Positions 43,830 to 57,489 of a stretch of 64,000 nucleotides of DNA are shown in pieces. The notes beneath the pieces are model-generated. The model ran no database searches and was not told the DNA's origin. It saw only the letters and a list, made by a program, of their open reading frames with translations. Numbering within the stretch: position 1 is the first letter of the stretch; every line of letters starts with the position of its first letter. The translations under genes and the position numbers were made by a program. Location: contig NC_134013.1 in assembly GCF_040712315.1 (NCBI RefSeq), forward strand, positions 76,080,001 through 76,144,000, written 5' to 3'. This DNA comes from Castanea sativa (lineage: Eukaryota > Streptophyta > Magnoliopsida > Fagales > Fagaceae).

Positions 43830-45659
43830 TATCCTCATTTATTACTTTCCATGGTCTTCATTGGGTGTTGTTTAACTGTGTCTCTTTCTTCCTAAAATTA
43901 TTGGATATATATGAATCTACGCAAAATGCAAAGACTAAAAAAGTTCAAATTTTTCTTCTCTCAAATCCTTGGGTGTCAGTGAGTAAGATTTAAAGATATA
44001 TAATTTGTGATTTGGTAAGTACACTAAGTCCGCCAGAACTACCCCTAAACACAACAAAACTCAAATCTATTGAAGATAGGGTGGATATGAGATCAAAAAA
44101 TAAAATAAAGAAGGGAGCAGGACGAGAAGAGTGTTTATGTAAAAAAAGCATTAGATCTTGTGGAGTGCCAGTCAATGAGAGAAGATGGCAGTGTCAAAAG
44201 TGTGATCTATAATAAGAATAATTTTCGTTACTAAAAACTTGCAAATTTTTCTAAAAAAAAAAAAGGGAAGAAAGAGACACAGTTAAACAACACCTAAGGA
44301 GGTTTATGGAAAGTAATAAATGAGGATAGAGAAAATATGTTATTAATTAAGTAAATAAGGTGAAAATCCTTAATCATTTAATGCTAATTTAAAACATCAT
44401 AGTATTTGGCTCATGTGTGGGGACCCTCACATTGAAACCACCGTCTCTCTTTTGAAATTTGTCACTTTTTTTTTTTTTAAGAAATAATATTAGTAGTAGG
44501 TGCATATCATAGTCATACACTATTCACAACCTATTATCTTAAAAAATTAGCAATTCATTTTTTGTTTTTTGGGTTTGGAGTCCAATTATGGGTATAAACA
44601 TTATTAACTTATTAACTCTTTTTTTCTTACATTCAGTAGCATGGTTTTGAAATTTGAATTGGGCTTAACGCATAGGTCTATAACTCTTATGTGCTAGACT
44701 TACAAGTAATTCTTAAATATTCTCAAAATACAGTAAATTGTACTCCTCCTCACATTTATAGAAGGATTTATTTATTAAATTCATGAACTATAAATATGGA
44801 ATAAAAAAAAAAAACACACAATACCCCAAAAATACTTGTCGTGTCTATCAAGTGAGTCCAGTGCAAAATACAGTTAACACTGACGCTCTGTTTGTTTCAA
44901 CAATGATATTTTCTAAAAAATGAGTCATTTTTTAAGAAGTATTTTTTTATAAAACTATCTCATTTTCCAATGTTTGGTAACAACTTTAAATAAATTGAAA
45001 AACAACTTCCTAACTTCCCTTATTTAGGTTGATATGAGATAGAGTTGTTTTTCAAAAAAAAATTAATGAAAAATAATCTCTAAAAAGCCATACTTTTTAT
45101 ATTGACCAAAGATAATTTTCCTTTAACTCATTTTTTTTATTTTACCAAATACTAGAAAACAAGAAAAACTATTTTTACACAAGATTTTCTATCGAACCAA
45201 ACGGAGTGTGAACTCCTTAATCAAATTTTGAATAGTCTTCTCAAAAAAAAAAAAAAAAAAAAATTGGATAGGTCCACCCTTCCAAAAAAAACAGGGGTTA
45301 AAAAAAAATATAACATGGGTATAGTAGTCATAACATCTCGGAGAGGGGGTTGGGTGGGGGACCACCTGCTTTGCTACTAACTTCTGGCAACCAGAATCCC
45401 TTGTGCCTAAACCACTGAGACTGAAATTCTGTATCCTCAAATTTATTTTCAACACGTGGCGCACCTAATTGCCTGGATCTACACTTCAAAAATAAACGGT
45501 CTATAATTATCATAAGAGTAAAAGTCATTCACACAGGGTTTGAGTTTGAAACATGTTAGCAATCCTCGTAAACAATCCGTGCAGGGCAGTGACATAAGCA
45601 TTAAAACGACAAAACACAAAAAAAAAAAGATATCAGAAAACAGAGAAAGTTGAGAGAAC
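43830..45659. other. Intergenic region upstream of the acyl-protein thioesterase gene
   Basis: AT-rich with many homopolymer A/T runs. No gene. Words such as ctctgtttgtttc and catttggtaac near 44885-44985 fall in a decayed palindromic MITE-like stretch (to about 45205, ccaaacggagtg). The promoter of the next gene must lie in the final several hundred bases. Confidence 0.45.
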
Positions 45660-45680
45660 ACAGAAACACACGCTCAGACA

Positions 45681-45720
<40 letters not shown>

Positions 45721-47048
45721 GAGAGAGTGAGAGTGAGGTCTTCGTGGTACCTCGGAGCCTTCACAGCGATTGAGGTTGGTGTTATTTTGCTACAACCCTA
45801 AAAACCCATTTTCAATTTCTTCTTAATTCTTCAATTTGTTTCCATTTCCGCCTTGTATTTCCATGTTTTCAATCGTAAAGCTTTAATCTTGGAATTCAAA
45901 GAGTTGAATTATTGGGTTTTATTTAATCTCTTTATGTTTTGAGGATTTCTTTTTTACTTTTGATATCTGGGTTTTGTTAAGCGAGTTAGAGCTAGAAATT
46001 TTATATAAATTAATGGGATTTGTTTTAATATGGAATTGAAAGTTGTCAAATTGAATGGTAATCTCAAAGGGTTCAGGTGATCTCTCAGGCAATGGTCTTA
46101 GAGCATTTGGTTCAAGCGGCTACTTAGAAGTCTTTCAATCATAATTTGACTTATGTTATGTGGGTTTCATTTAGCATTTGGGGAAAATGTAATCCCCTAT
46201 TGATGTCATTGCTGCTGTGTGTCTTCTACTTTCCTTTGATTGTGAATTTTCCAATTCTTGAAAATAATGCGGGACGTGCATTTTTTGTGTCTGTTGAATA
46301 GTGTCTGAATAGATTTATTTTATTTTTGAGTGTTAAGTGAGATACCAGCGTGTTTGCATTTTGGAAATATTTTTCCTTGCTTTCTCAAGCTATCATCAAG
46401 GAAAATTTTTCCATTAGATACTGCATTCTTACTTTCAAAATGCTAATTAAATGGTCCCTATATCATTAGTATCACATTTAGCAATGGAAAATATCTATAT
46501 ATTTTCCGTAAATTGTCGTTCTTTAACCCATTTACATTGATTTAGTATATACTCAATGAAATATTGTTTAATAACATAATTTTCCAATCTAAATATAATT
46601 AAAGGAAGAGAGAGAGAGTGAGCCCTCTTTCTGTTAGCCAAAGCTAAGGATTTTTGAGAAACCTAGTGCTAGTGACTTCTTTTTCATTCAAGTTTGTTTC
46701 ATTGTTTGTTCTGGATATAATTTATGTTGGGTTTTTTTATTCCTTGATTCATGTGTGTTTATGTGCTGTTAAGCCAAATGGTTTTTAAACTGCCTTCTAT
46801 TTTAAATGAACATGACAATTTTCATTAAAAAACTTTATCCTTTTTTCTGCACTTGGAAGGCAAACTCAATGATGAATGTACATTTGGGTTTCCATCAGCT
46901 TGGGTTGTTCTTTGTAAAGAACACTATATTAGTCTACTCTATTGGCTTTAAATAGTTAATGAAAAACTTACATTTTTATTTTGCAGGATCTGTGCTCTTC
47001 TAAACTACTATTCACAGTTTGGTTGGTGCAATTTTCTGGGGGGCTAAT
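45660..47048 (+). other. 5' untranslated exon(s) and leader intron of the thioesterase gene
   Basis: A GA microsatellite (about 45681-45730) and ctcggagccttcacagcgattgag lead to a likely donor gttggt near 45775. A T-rich intron of about 1.2 kb ends ttttgcag at 46986, followed by 62 bp of leader before the ATG. A long leader intron is common in plant genes and can raise expression. Exact transcript start is not known. Confidence 0.55.
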
Positions 47049-50000
47049 ATGAGCTTTACTGGCCCTTCATTGAGTTCTGGTGGGTTATTTCCCTTGCTCT
47101 GTTCTGCTTTAGTATGATAAAGATAATTTCAATAGTTGGTCTCTTTTGTTACACTCATAAATGCTCTTTTAGTTGTCATACTGAGCATAAATGGGTTTTC
47201 TTTGTTGTGTTTAGGAGTGCTATTAAACTTAGAAATGGATTTCTTTCTCTCTCACTCTCCTTTTTTTTTTTTTTCCTCTAAATGTTTCTTGTTCATATTG
47301 TTCATCATTTTTCATTTTATTGTGATCCTACCTCAGGTGGTAGAACAGCTAGAAGAGCATTTGAGTTTGGAAGGACCTATGTGGTCAGGCCCAAAGGTAA
47401 ACACCAAGCCACTGTAGTTTGGCTACATGGTCTTGGTGATAATGGCTCAAGGTATATTTCCCATTGCTTTGGCTAGTTGTTCCTTGTGTTGGTATGTAGG
47501 TGGTTTTCCATGTTTTTAGCTCCTTGTAATTGCCTCTAGTTTCTTCCTGGTTGGTCAGAAAAAAGAAGAGAGATTGTTAAATTTTGTAATTTTCTTTCCC
47601 GTTGTTTGCATTTGTACTTCTCTAGAGAATTGTTATAATTCAGTTTCGTTTTGGTTAACTCTAAACTTTGAATTGTCAAAAAAAAAAGAAAAGAAGGAAG
47701 TGTTTTGTGTATGATTATGGTTTTATATAACAATTTCTAATCCAAATTTTTCTTATCTTCTCAAAAGCAAAATAAAAGAAAAAAGATCTTTAAGAAAATA
47801 ATGCTCACCTGGGTTTTTTTTAAATTTTTTTTTTTTTTAAATTATGATCTGTACTAATCAAATGGGGGTGTTAAATGCTTGCTTATAGTTTTGGCATACA
47901 CGAATCAGTTTTAGCTTTAGGTACAAATTTAGGAATGTGACTAAATTTTTGTTCATTTTGTTTATTCCTTTAAGAGATCAGGTTCTAGAACTTCCATTTC
48001 CTCCTGGAAATTTGTTTTGCTTGATCAGATGACTGTTTTGTTAGTAAGGGAAAGAAAACTATGGATCAAAGGACTTATGCATATTAATAGCAACCTCAGC
48101 AGTATTTGCAATACCCATTACCAATTTCAGTAGATTTCACTCTTACAGTTTTATACTGTAATGAAAGGTTTCTATTTCACTTGGAAACTGTATGAGCCCA
48201 TTGTATTTCCATCCGTGTTTTTATTATAGGTTTTACATGGGTCAAGTTATTTTTCTCAACACTTGTTTAAGATGCAGGCATTTTTTGGATTTTGAAATTT
48301 TGTATACATTTTACTGAAAGTACCAAGATTGGAATTTCCATTTCTGGTGTTATTATTATTATTTTTTTCCTTTTTGTGACTGGGGATTTAAATTAATCAT
48401 ATCAAGCTTCTAATTTAGGCACATATGAAGCGGGACGGAATTCTACCCATCCCCATTTTCCTCCCCCATACCTCCAAAGACCCAAGGGAGGAAAAGAATG
48501 AAGAAAATAGTTTTAAAATTTTCGAATCTTTTCTTACTATAGAACAGTGGTCTAATTTTCATATATGATTTTTTTTGTTTGGCAGTTGGTCCCAGCTATT
48601 GGAGACCCTTCCTCTTCCAAATGTAAGGATGTGTAAATTTATATATCAAGGAATGCTTGCAACATTTTGGACTAACATTCCAGTGATTGGAAGCTAATTT
48701 TGTTTTGTTAGACTTTCATGTAACATTTTGGTTATGATGTGCAGATCAAATGGATATGTCCAACTGCTCCTACCCAGCCAATTTCAGTGTTTGGTGGTTT
48801 TCCTTCCACTGCTTGTAAGTTTTCTTGCTTTGAGAAACCTGATTTTATTTGTTTCATTTTGATGCCTTTATTCTGTTTTCTGCAATATCTAGACTGTGGA
48901 GGTTGTACAATGGATGTATTATGTAATAAATAGAAGTAAAAAAAAAAAATGCAGTGGTGAAATTTGTCGTGAAGAAAGGAGATGAAAGTTCTCCTTGCTT
49001 GGAATCTTCTTCTTCTTCTTCTTCTTCTTTTTTTTTTTTTTCATGTAAGTCTTGCTGTTAGCTAAGTTTTGCTGCTTGTAATACTTTTCTGAAAAGCTAA
49101 TATGATGTAAATCAGGGTTTGATGTGGGAGACCTTTCAGAAGATGCTCCTGATGACTTAGAGGGTTTGGATGCTTCAGCAGCCCATGTTGCAAATTTGTT
49201 GTCAACAGAGCCTGATGACAGTAGGTTTCCTCTTGCTGGTTTGTAGTATGTAATAGCTAATAACACTGTAATTTTGGCAATACCTTTTCAGGTTTAAAGG
49301 CTTTCATGAATGTTATGATGGTGATGAAACTTAACTCTTCTTTGATTTCTGCAAGTGTTGAGAGTTAGAAACTTTCCTATATATGTTCCCTTGATGATCA
49401 CAAGGAGCATGATAGCTTAAATATTGCTGGTCTTGGCAGAACTTGTAAAAGTTCTAGATAATTATCTTTTATCAGTCTTTTCTAGGAGCTGATCAGAGAG
49501 GGTTCTTATTGTCTAGAGTGAAGTCTTTGCTAGACCCTAAAAAAATATTGAGTCAATTTTTTTTTCCACTTTGTCTTCATTTATACCTTTTGTCTATGCT
49601 GATTAGCATTGAATTGATTACCTTGTCTAAAATTGTTTAGTATGCTTTCAGGTTTATGTCTATTTTTTGAGTCACATTGCACTTTGTTCAAACCTACAAT
49701 TCTAGCAAGTTCTTTTTGTGTACACTAAGCATTGCCTATTATGAGTTTATCATGTTTTGAATTGACACAATACACTAGTGGTGCTTTTGGATGGCAGGAT
49801 TTGGGCATGTGGATTTGGATTTAGGTGATTAAAATCCAAATACTTTGTTTTGATGGTTTAAGAATGGCCAAGGATTTGGTGGATTTTAAACTTTGAAATC
49901 CTTGGATTTGAAATAACTTCTAAACCCATGGAATTTTAGAAATCCTTAAGGTTGCATTTGGATACCTGAATTTGGATTTGGATTTAGATTTGAATTTTAA

Positions 50001-52030
50001 ATTGATGAATTTGAAATGCCTTAAAATCCATAAATATTATGTCATATGGATTTCTAAAATTCTATGGGTTAAGAATTTGTTTCAATTCAAGGATTTTAAG
50101 GTTAAAAATCCTTGGTGGATTTGTCAAATCCAAATTCTTGACCCTTGCAAACTATCCAAACAAGGTATTTGGAATTTAATCACCCAAATTCTGCCATCCA
50201 AACACACCAAAAAGACGTGTAGATTTTATAATTTCAAATCATCATATGTATAAAATGCATCAAAACAAGGAATTTTAAAATATATGGATTTGGAATCAAG
50301 GCATTTCAAATCCATTATCAAAAAAAAAAAAAAAAAAAAATCCAAATTCACGTATCAACCGCAACCTAAGAGTTTACAGGGAAATCTTATGGATATGAAA
50401 TTCTTTACTTGTTGAAAACAAAGAACTCATGGATATTAAATTATTTCATTGTGCTTTACATGTAAGTCAGAAAGAGTACATTTGATTCCTCAGACTCTGA
50501 AATAAATTTATGAAATTGCTTGGTGTATATCATGTTAATCAAAATGACACTATTTCAGTTTTCTTCTGTCATTCACAGTGGTGACTTTGCTTTATGCTGC
50601 AAATTTTCTGACAAATTTATACTTTCTAATTCTTTGAGTAACAGGGTGTATTAATTACAACCCATTTGATGCACTAATGCCACATTGGACTTATAATTTT
50701 GTTTCATGATTTTGATAGTTGTGTAATTTTAACAGTAAAACTTGGTGTTGGAGGCTTCAGCATGGGTGCTGCTACTGCACTATACTCTGCAACCTGCTTT
50801 ACTCTAGGGAAATATGGGAACAACAATTCATACCCAGCCAAATTAAGTGCAGTTGTTGGGCTAAGTGGCTGGCTTCCTTGTTCAAAGTTTGGATCCATAT
50901 AATCTGCCCTACTCAACTCAAATTTATATAGTTTCATTTCGCAATTAAGTTGATACTTATAGTTGACAGTTATATTCTTTCTAGGACATTGCCTCAAAAG
51001 ATAGGAGAGGTAAATGAAGCTGCAACGCGCGCTGCATCCTTGCCCATTTTGCTTTGTCATGGCAAAGGTATTAAAATTTGTCATTTGCAAATATTGTGGG
51101 TTTATTTGTCTTTTTGGATTTCTTTGTTGTCATTGAGCTGAAACCATATGCATCTACCTCTTAGCACCGGTGCCACAGCGGTACCCATGATATTAGAAAT
51201 ATGCACTGGATTGAAATGGTTGTCTAAACTCAGCCAATTAATTCTTCATCCAGGCTTGCCTGCTGTACAACTGAGATCAAGCTAGGTTCAAAATTTAGTA
51301 GCCAGAAGATTCATGCCTGAGCAGTTTTTTACTTGATTAGCCTTAGGGGTCTAAACATGCAAGGTCAAGCCAAATGGCTTCTACATTCTCGCGTTCTTGT
51401 AAATACTTTCTAAAAACTATCCTCTGATTGTGAAACATGCCCAATCATTGGCGTGAAGAAGTTGTTTAGAAGAAAGTATACTTTGGGGTGAGTTGGATTT
51501 TATTTTTTATGAACACAATCCTTGTTTCCCGAGAATATGACATTTAACTAAATTTTATATTATCAATCTGTCTGGTTGTCATGAGAAATTTGTGGAGAAT
51601 GTTAATCATCAATGCCATAGATGTCACACTGGTGGTGCTTAGCTGTAGTTCTGACCATTGCATTGTTGCAGGATTTTCTGTAATTTAAGCCTAGCATTGG
51701 AGCTATTAGTGATGTAGCCCTAGGTAATTGTGAATGATAAAGGTTTGATTTTTTTACAGTTGATGATGTCGTTCAATATAAATTTGGTGAAAAATCCTCT
51801 GCGTCATTGCGCTCAAGTGAATTTAGCGATGTGACATTCAAAAGCTATAATGGGTATGTTGAGAAAGATTCCCAGCAAAAGTATTTGTTAATTTTGATAA
51901 ATCAAGAGAGCAATAATACAAGGGTTTTGTTTGAATATGCAGACTTGGTCATTACACAATCCCTGATGAGATGGATGAAGTATGTGCTTGGCTAACTTCA
52001 AAATTGGGGCTTGAGGGGAGTTCTTCATAA
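47049..52030 (+). CDS. Acyl-protein thioesterase-like alpha/beta hydrolase (nine coding exons)
   Basis: Coding exons joined in phase at GT-AG borders: 47049-47079, 47337-47451, 48586-48622, 48745-48814, 49116-49220, 50736-50886, 50985-51067, 51760-51853, 51943-52030; 774 nt, 257 aa. Landmarks: VVWLHGLGDNGSSW (oxyanion region, 37-50), nucleophile GFSMG (S128), acid in HGKVDD (D199), GLGHYTIP (H232). These form the Ser-Asp-His triad of acyl-protein thioesterases, which remove palmitate from Cys of membrane-associated proteins in the cytosol. Related plant proteins may act as general carboxylesterases. Length and gene structure are as expected (Arabidopsis At5g20060-like, from memory). Intron 5 (1.5 kb) holds MITE-like inverted repeats. 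No damage seen. Confidence 0.93.
49780..50366. repeat. Two interlaced inverted-repeat elements in thioesterase intron 5
   Basis: Pair A: about 49780-49945 (ggtgcttttggatggcagga) matches about 50050-50208 (ctgccatccaaacacacc) inverted. Pair B: about 49950-50035 (ggttgcatttggatacctga) matches about 50283-50366 (tcacgtatcaaccgcaacc) inverted. The order is A-left, B-left, A-right, B-right rather than nested. Both are rich in ggattt/aaatcc words. Confidence 0.7.
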
Positions 52031-52314
52031 GATGATGTAATTTGTAGATCTTGAGCTACAGCAAGTGAGCAACAAGAAGAAATGGAGGAAAAAATTGTCC
52101 ATGGTTCTAAGCAACAGGCATGCATAGCTAAAAGTGGTTTGGGGTGTGATATACACGTTTCATTTGTCATTGGTCTTTGTATACCCTGTTCTCTTGTATT
52201 TGATGTTATTTTGACCTGTTGGCTCCTAGATAAACCATATTTGTGAATTATAATGGTATTTATTTGGATCATTAAGAAGCTGTTTGGAATTTATTATTAT
52301 GGCACTGCTCATAA

Positions 52315-52368
52315 CAGTAACTGCTGGTTTTTACTTATCAAAAAAAAAAACAGTAACTGCTGGTTTTT
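52315..52368 (+). mobile_element. Micro-retroinsertion: 18-bp poly(A) insert with 18-bp target duplications
   Basis: cagtaactgctggttttt occurs at 52315-52332 and 52351-52368. Between them is acttatca plus ten A. The acttatcaaaa word resembles the 3' end of the SINEs in this window (cttgtatcaaaa). It lies about 290 bp after the thioesterase stop, possibly in the 3' untranslated region. Confidence 0.75.
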
Positions 52369-52514
52369 CCTTTTTTTTTGTTTTTTTGTTTTTGTTTTCC
52401 CCCTAATATTTCACTAGTTGGGGGAGGGATTTGAACTTTGGACTTTCTTTTTGGAAATACTAAGGTGTTAATTGAGTTACAAGGTTCTTGGAGTTTTGCC
52501 TCTTTTCTGATATG

Positions 52515-53337
52515 CATAGTTGTCAATATCATATTATATGTGATACATATTGTATGATACATATTATATTGACTGAAAAAAATATCATATCGTAAAGACG
52601 TACGTATCGTGCAATGCAAGAAGTGGGTGTAAAATAGATGTTTTTTGCTCAAAATTTATGCTTTGATTTAAATCCAACTAGCTGTTATACTTGTTTTTAA
52701 CACAATTATTGGACTACTTGATTAAGCCCAAAGAAATAACATGTTCAAGAGTTATCTTACTTCTCTTACAAAATTTGGATTACACACTTGACTGTTCATT
52801 TTTATATTTGCAAATCTTTTTTCCCCCCATTATGAATAAGGTATTAAATGACAATAAATTATTTTTAATTATTGTTATAAATATAGAAACTAGAATGCCA
52901 AGAATACACACACGCTCGCGCGCGCGTATTAAAGAACAAGAAAAGATCATAAATGTTGATGATGAAAAAAATGTCGAAGAAATAATTTTGCAAGATAATG
53001 AACATGATAGCATTGACTTAGATGGAACTGAGAAATAAATTATTATTTTGGCTCATATGTCATATATTACACTTTTGAATTTAATCAATTTGAATGTAAA
53101 TGTTACAAATACATGTTAATTTGATTTATTTAGTTAGGTTTATTGAATATTATTACATAAATGATGATTAAATTAGTCATGAGTTGAATATGTTCCAAAC
53201 TTATTATGAATACAAATTTTATATGTATATCTAGAATTTTTTAGGTGTTTATGTATCGTACACACAATAAGATATAATATGCGCTAAAGGAAAATAAAAA
53301 ATCAATTCACCATATAATTTACAATTTGACAACTATG
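52515..53337. mobile_element. hAT-like element, 823 bp
   Basis: The ends catagttgtcaat and, from the right, catagttgtcaaa are inverted repeats. Flanks ctgatatg (52507-52514) and ttgatatg (53338-53345) match at 7 of 8 bases. Inside, about 52820-53038 is open and reads MPRIHTRSRARIKEQEKII, then an acidic end (NVDDEKNVEEI...); it may be a scrap of an element protein, but I cannot assign it. Confidence 0.7.
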
Positions 53338-53345
53338 TTGATATG

Positions 53346-54485
53346 TTGACTTAACTAGGTCATTGAAGGAACCCTTCCATAGATATGAGCCCAAATTTGG
53401 AATGCCAATTATTCTCTACTCCATGGAGGGTGCGAAAACAAAACATTTTTGAAAATTAAAATTTATACCCACTCGGTTAAGAACAAATTAAAGATGCAAT
53501 TTGGTTTTTTCTTTTCTATGTAACAGTTTCAATGGTGGGTCTAGACTCTCTATACCTATCAAAAGCCGTCAAAATCTTGGCCCGTGATGTTTTTGGAAAG
53601 TGGTAGGTATTCTATTACATTAGACAAGGTGGGGAGCACGTTGGGCCTATCTGTCCAATGACTGCCCTGTTGTCTTTGACATTCAGCTGGCATTGCTTTC
53701 CCTATTAGGAACTCATGATCTATAGCTTCATAAGCACGACTCCAATCCCACTTATGGAAACTTTTGGAACCATCTCCCCTAGACCTTATGATATCAATCA
53801 AATGGGTCCTTTTTTTTTTGGGGGGGGGGCGCGCTAATGTGCAGCAGTGAGAAGCCAACTGGTTGTTGGACCCAATGGTGTGTTCCAGCAAAATGCACAG
53901 GTAGTTGTTGAGGTGCATGAAATCACATTCAGTGTATTCTAAGTTCTAACCTCAACCCCACCCAGAACACCAGTGGTTTGAAGCAGTGGAGCAACACCGT
54001 GTTGTCGCCACTTACAGTTCGAACTGAAGACTTAACACTTTACCCCATACTAAGGCACTAACCACCAATGCATTTTAATATAGCCAATCCACACTGAATT
54101 GCACTTTTGTTGAAGATAATTTTTCCAGCAATCATTCCCAAACCCACAAAGAGTTGCACCAAATGCCTTCAAGAAACTGAAGTAGACAAAATCTCATGAT
54201 CCACTAATGAAAATTCATTCCCCCTTGCAAAAAAGCCCCATATTGAACCCCCTTGCACAAATGATCAACTACAACAATCTACGTTCTCATTCATTTTTTC
54301 TTTTTCAGTTCAAAACAGACGAAGGAAACATTGAGTACAAGTGGTACAAAATATGAGGGAAAAAAATGGAAAAAAAAAAAAAAATTACGGCAAATCAAAT
54401 GAATAGTTTAACAAGCAGGCAATGAGAACATTCACTTCAGAAGAGTCCGGTTCTTTTCCCCCTTCTTCAGTAAGGTAGCCTAATT
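53346..54485. other. Region between the convergent thioesterase and DeSI-like genes
   Basis: Contains a 119-codon minus-strand open frame (53559-53918) of no recognised family that crosses a T/G homopolymer junction (53810-53830), and AT-rich DNA. The last 150-200 bases are probably the 3' untranslated region of the DeSI-like gene. Confidence 0.45.
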
Positions 54486-57400
54486 TCAACTGTGTGCCTC
54501 TTTAACAAAGGTCACATCACCACTTACAGCTAATGGAGACAGCAGGCTCTTCTCTTGATCATCATCAATTTCTGTTGATTCACGGGCAGTGGTGGTTGAT
54601 ACAGATTCTGTACATTCTTCTTCTAAAAGCAATAGTCAAAACAGCAATAGAAAAATTAGCAAATGATAATGTTAAGGAAGTTATTGAATTATACATGTCT
54701 GAGAGATGTAGAGTCAAGCAAAATTATAGATATGAAAGATACAAAAAAAAGGACTTTCACCTGAACAATCATGGTATTCAGGCATCTGTTTGACAGTAGT
54801 TACTTGAAGGCTTTCTGGAAGCAGACAACTACACAAAGCACCTAATATTTTGACAAAAAGGTTTAATTATAAAGCTTATCATCATATAATAATGCTACTT
54901 CTTTCACTTCCCAGGAAAAAAAAAAAGAACGATTGAAGGACATTATAAAGATCAACTTTGACCAAATTAATAAATAAAAAGGGTTCAAATGATCATAGGG
55001 AAAAGGAATGGCTCTATCTTCATTTTCACTGTAATTTCAAGACACAAAGCCACCGATTGAAAGTCCAATCCTTGTACATGGAGTCAAGGTAAAGAATCAG
55101 GGTGCCATAACTGATTCAATGAAATAAAATAAAAATAAAATAAAATAAAAACAAAAAAAACCTGTTATTGTTTCCAGGTTCTGAAGTCCCTACACATTTA
55201 CTGATTACGTTCATTTCATTAATGATATCAACAAACCATGTCAATGCAAATGATGTAGGTTAGAAATAAGTGATTTTTTTAAGGGAAGGCCTAATTCCCA
55301 CAGGCAAGTTATATATGTAAATATCATGTCCTATAATGATCCTTGGCTACAAGGCTAAAATAACTGAGTGGACATGAAGCTCAAATGTTTTCAACTTATT
55401 ATTTGCAGCATCCATTCTGGGTGATCAACAAACACCCCACCAACATCCCCCCCCCCCCCACCCCTTCCCCACCACAAAAAAAGAAAAGGAAAAAGAAAAG
55501 AAATGGAAGATTAGTCAATGTAAAGTGCATTATACCTAGCCGGGCAAGCCGATTCACCCACCCTGGGAGGTGTTTTCCTGTCAATCTCCATGAAATATCA
55601 TCTGTAAAATGGTTGCAATTCTTGGAAATGAGGTGATAGGTATCCCCATGATACTCAGAAGCTGCATTCTCAATAAACGTTCGGAATTCAGTTGGAGGCA
55701 TAGTTGTGTGGCCTAATACGATGGAACTTCGGTAAATAAAACCTGGGCAGCTCCTTGGTTCCACTTCAAAAACTCCACTTGCTGAGAAGTCATGAGCTCC
55801 AAATCCATACTCCTTACCATGAACTGTCCATACAGTGACAAAATAGTGCTGTTCATTAGATCTAAAATTTAATAACAACAAAGCTAATAATAAAGAAAAC
55901 TGCAATAAAAATTCTCATCTATACTTCACAAGTCTTTCAAAACAGAAGATTGAAAATCATGCTATTAATTTATATAAAACTATTCTTAAATAGAAATAAT
56001 TGTTATCCTAAATTTGAAACTTTTGTTTAAATTGAACAAACTTCATACATAGAACTCCAAATTGACCAAATCTCTCCCTGTACATTTCAAGATCGTTCTT
56101 TCATAACTCAATGATATATCAGAGAACTATAACATTTTCCCCATCCAGTTAATTAGATCAAAACAGAAGAAAAGGAAAAGATGCCGAGCCACCCTACATA
56201 TGTGGTTAAGGATAGCAATGTCACCATTCTAGATTCTGGTATATGTAATTACACAGGATGATTGAATAATGACTCAGATATACAGGCTACTGGAAAGTGT
56301 TATAACGATATAAAAATGGACTCAACTAAAAACTGTACAAAATGTCAGTAATTTGTAGTCTATGTAGCAAATGATCAAAAGGAACTCCAGAGCATTCAAA
56401 TCCAGCATTAAAGCTCTAGGAACCAAATGTATGCATAAATTCATTAAATGTTCATACACCTTAGCAGTGTATTCTTCTTCAAAACATCACAATCAAGTAA
56501 AAAAATTGAGTCTTTTTGGGGGGTAATTAATTTTCTTAGTAACCTGCGGCACTTAATTTTCAGAATTACCCCCCCTTCCTGGTCTTCCTACCAAAAGTAA
56601 TTTTTGCTAAAAACATAGTATAATATTCCACAATTTCTTTGAGATGCATGCCTCACTTAACATGCATTCTTTAGGTCAAGCAAACCCAATTATTTCACAG
56701 AAGGGCACTGCCTCACCTAAACCATCTGACCAAATCACAATGTCCCCTAAATAAGAATCTCACTTCCTAATTAGTTACCACCAAACTGAAGTACATGCTA
56801 ATGGCATGCAAAGAAAATACTTCGCATCACATGCAACCAAATGCATCAATACCAGTTCTATAACGACATTGCTAAATCATAATTTATTTATTTTGGTCAA
56901 TACCTACTAAATCATAAACAACTGAAAAGCATGTTCATCAAGAATGCTAAAACTTGCACACAACTCATTTCAAACCAAGTTCTGCATACCATTCATTTTA
57001 GACCAAATAATACCACTCATCATCTCTTTTTCTTTCTTAAGCTACCAATTTTCAAATGTACACCAATTAATTCATGTTCCATACATAAAAAGATGTAAAC
57101 TAAATGAAAAAAGAACATTCAAATAATAAATTTGAGCAAACCCACAAATTTCAACTCCTTTCTCTCATCCACTCAACTATTCAAACCCTCTGTCCAAAAA
57201 CAATATACCCCCCCCAAAAAAAAAAACCCAAATAAAATAAAGCAACACCCAGATCACCAAAACACAAAAAACAGCCAAAGCATTTGTGGAAAGCAGAAAA
57301 AGAAAAGAAAAAAAAGAAGAGAAATTTTTAGTCTTACCAACCTTCAATACCAGAATGAAAGATCCCAAAACCAAACCAAACCATGTAATTGTTGATAGGG

Positions 57401-57489
57401 GTGAGATCATACACGTTTAGCACCACCTGGGTCTCAATGTTCTTATTGTTCTTATCCGAGTTCATTGATGTACTACTCTCTGCCCCCAT
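54486..57489 (-). CDS. DeSI-like PPPDE peptidase (four exons)
   Basis: Minus-strand exons joined in phase at GT-AG borders: 57489-57342, 55823-55536, 54841-54761, 54622-54486; 654 nt, 217 aa. The fold core runs from VVLNVYDLTP (22-31) to the end of exon 2. The catalytic pair is H45 (FGIFHSGIEVHGKEYGFG) and C119 (LISKNCNHFTDD), the two residues of PPPDE/DeSI proteases, which cut SUMO or ubiquitin-like conjugates. The C-terminus is acidic and Ser/Thr-rich and ends VKEAHS, less conserved in the family. The start ATG at 57489 sits after a CA microsatellite in the leader; an upstream in-frame ATG gives only a Cys/Val repeat and is rejected. No damage seen. Substrate unknown. Confidence 0.92.

Noticed and set aside
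53559..53918. 119-codon minus-strand open frame between the thioesterase and DeSI-like genes
   Set aside because: It crosses a homopolymer junction, matches no family I know, and has no supporting signals.
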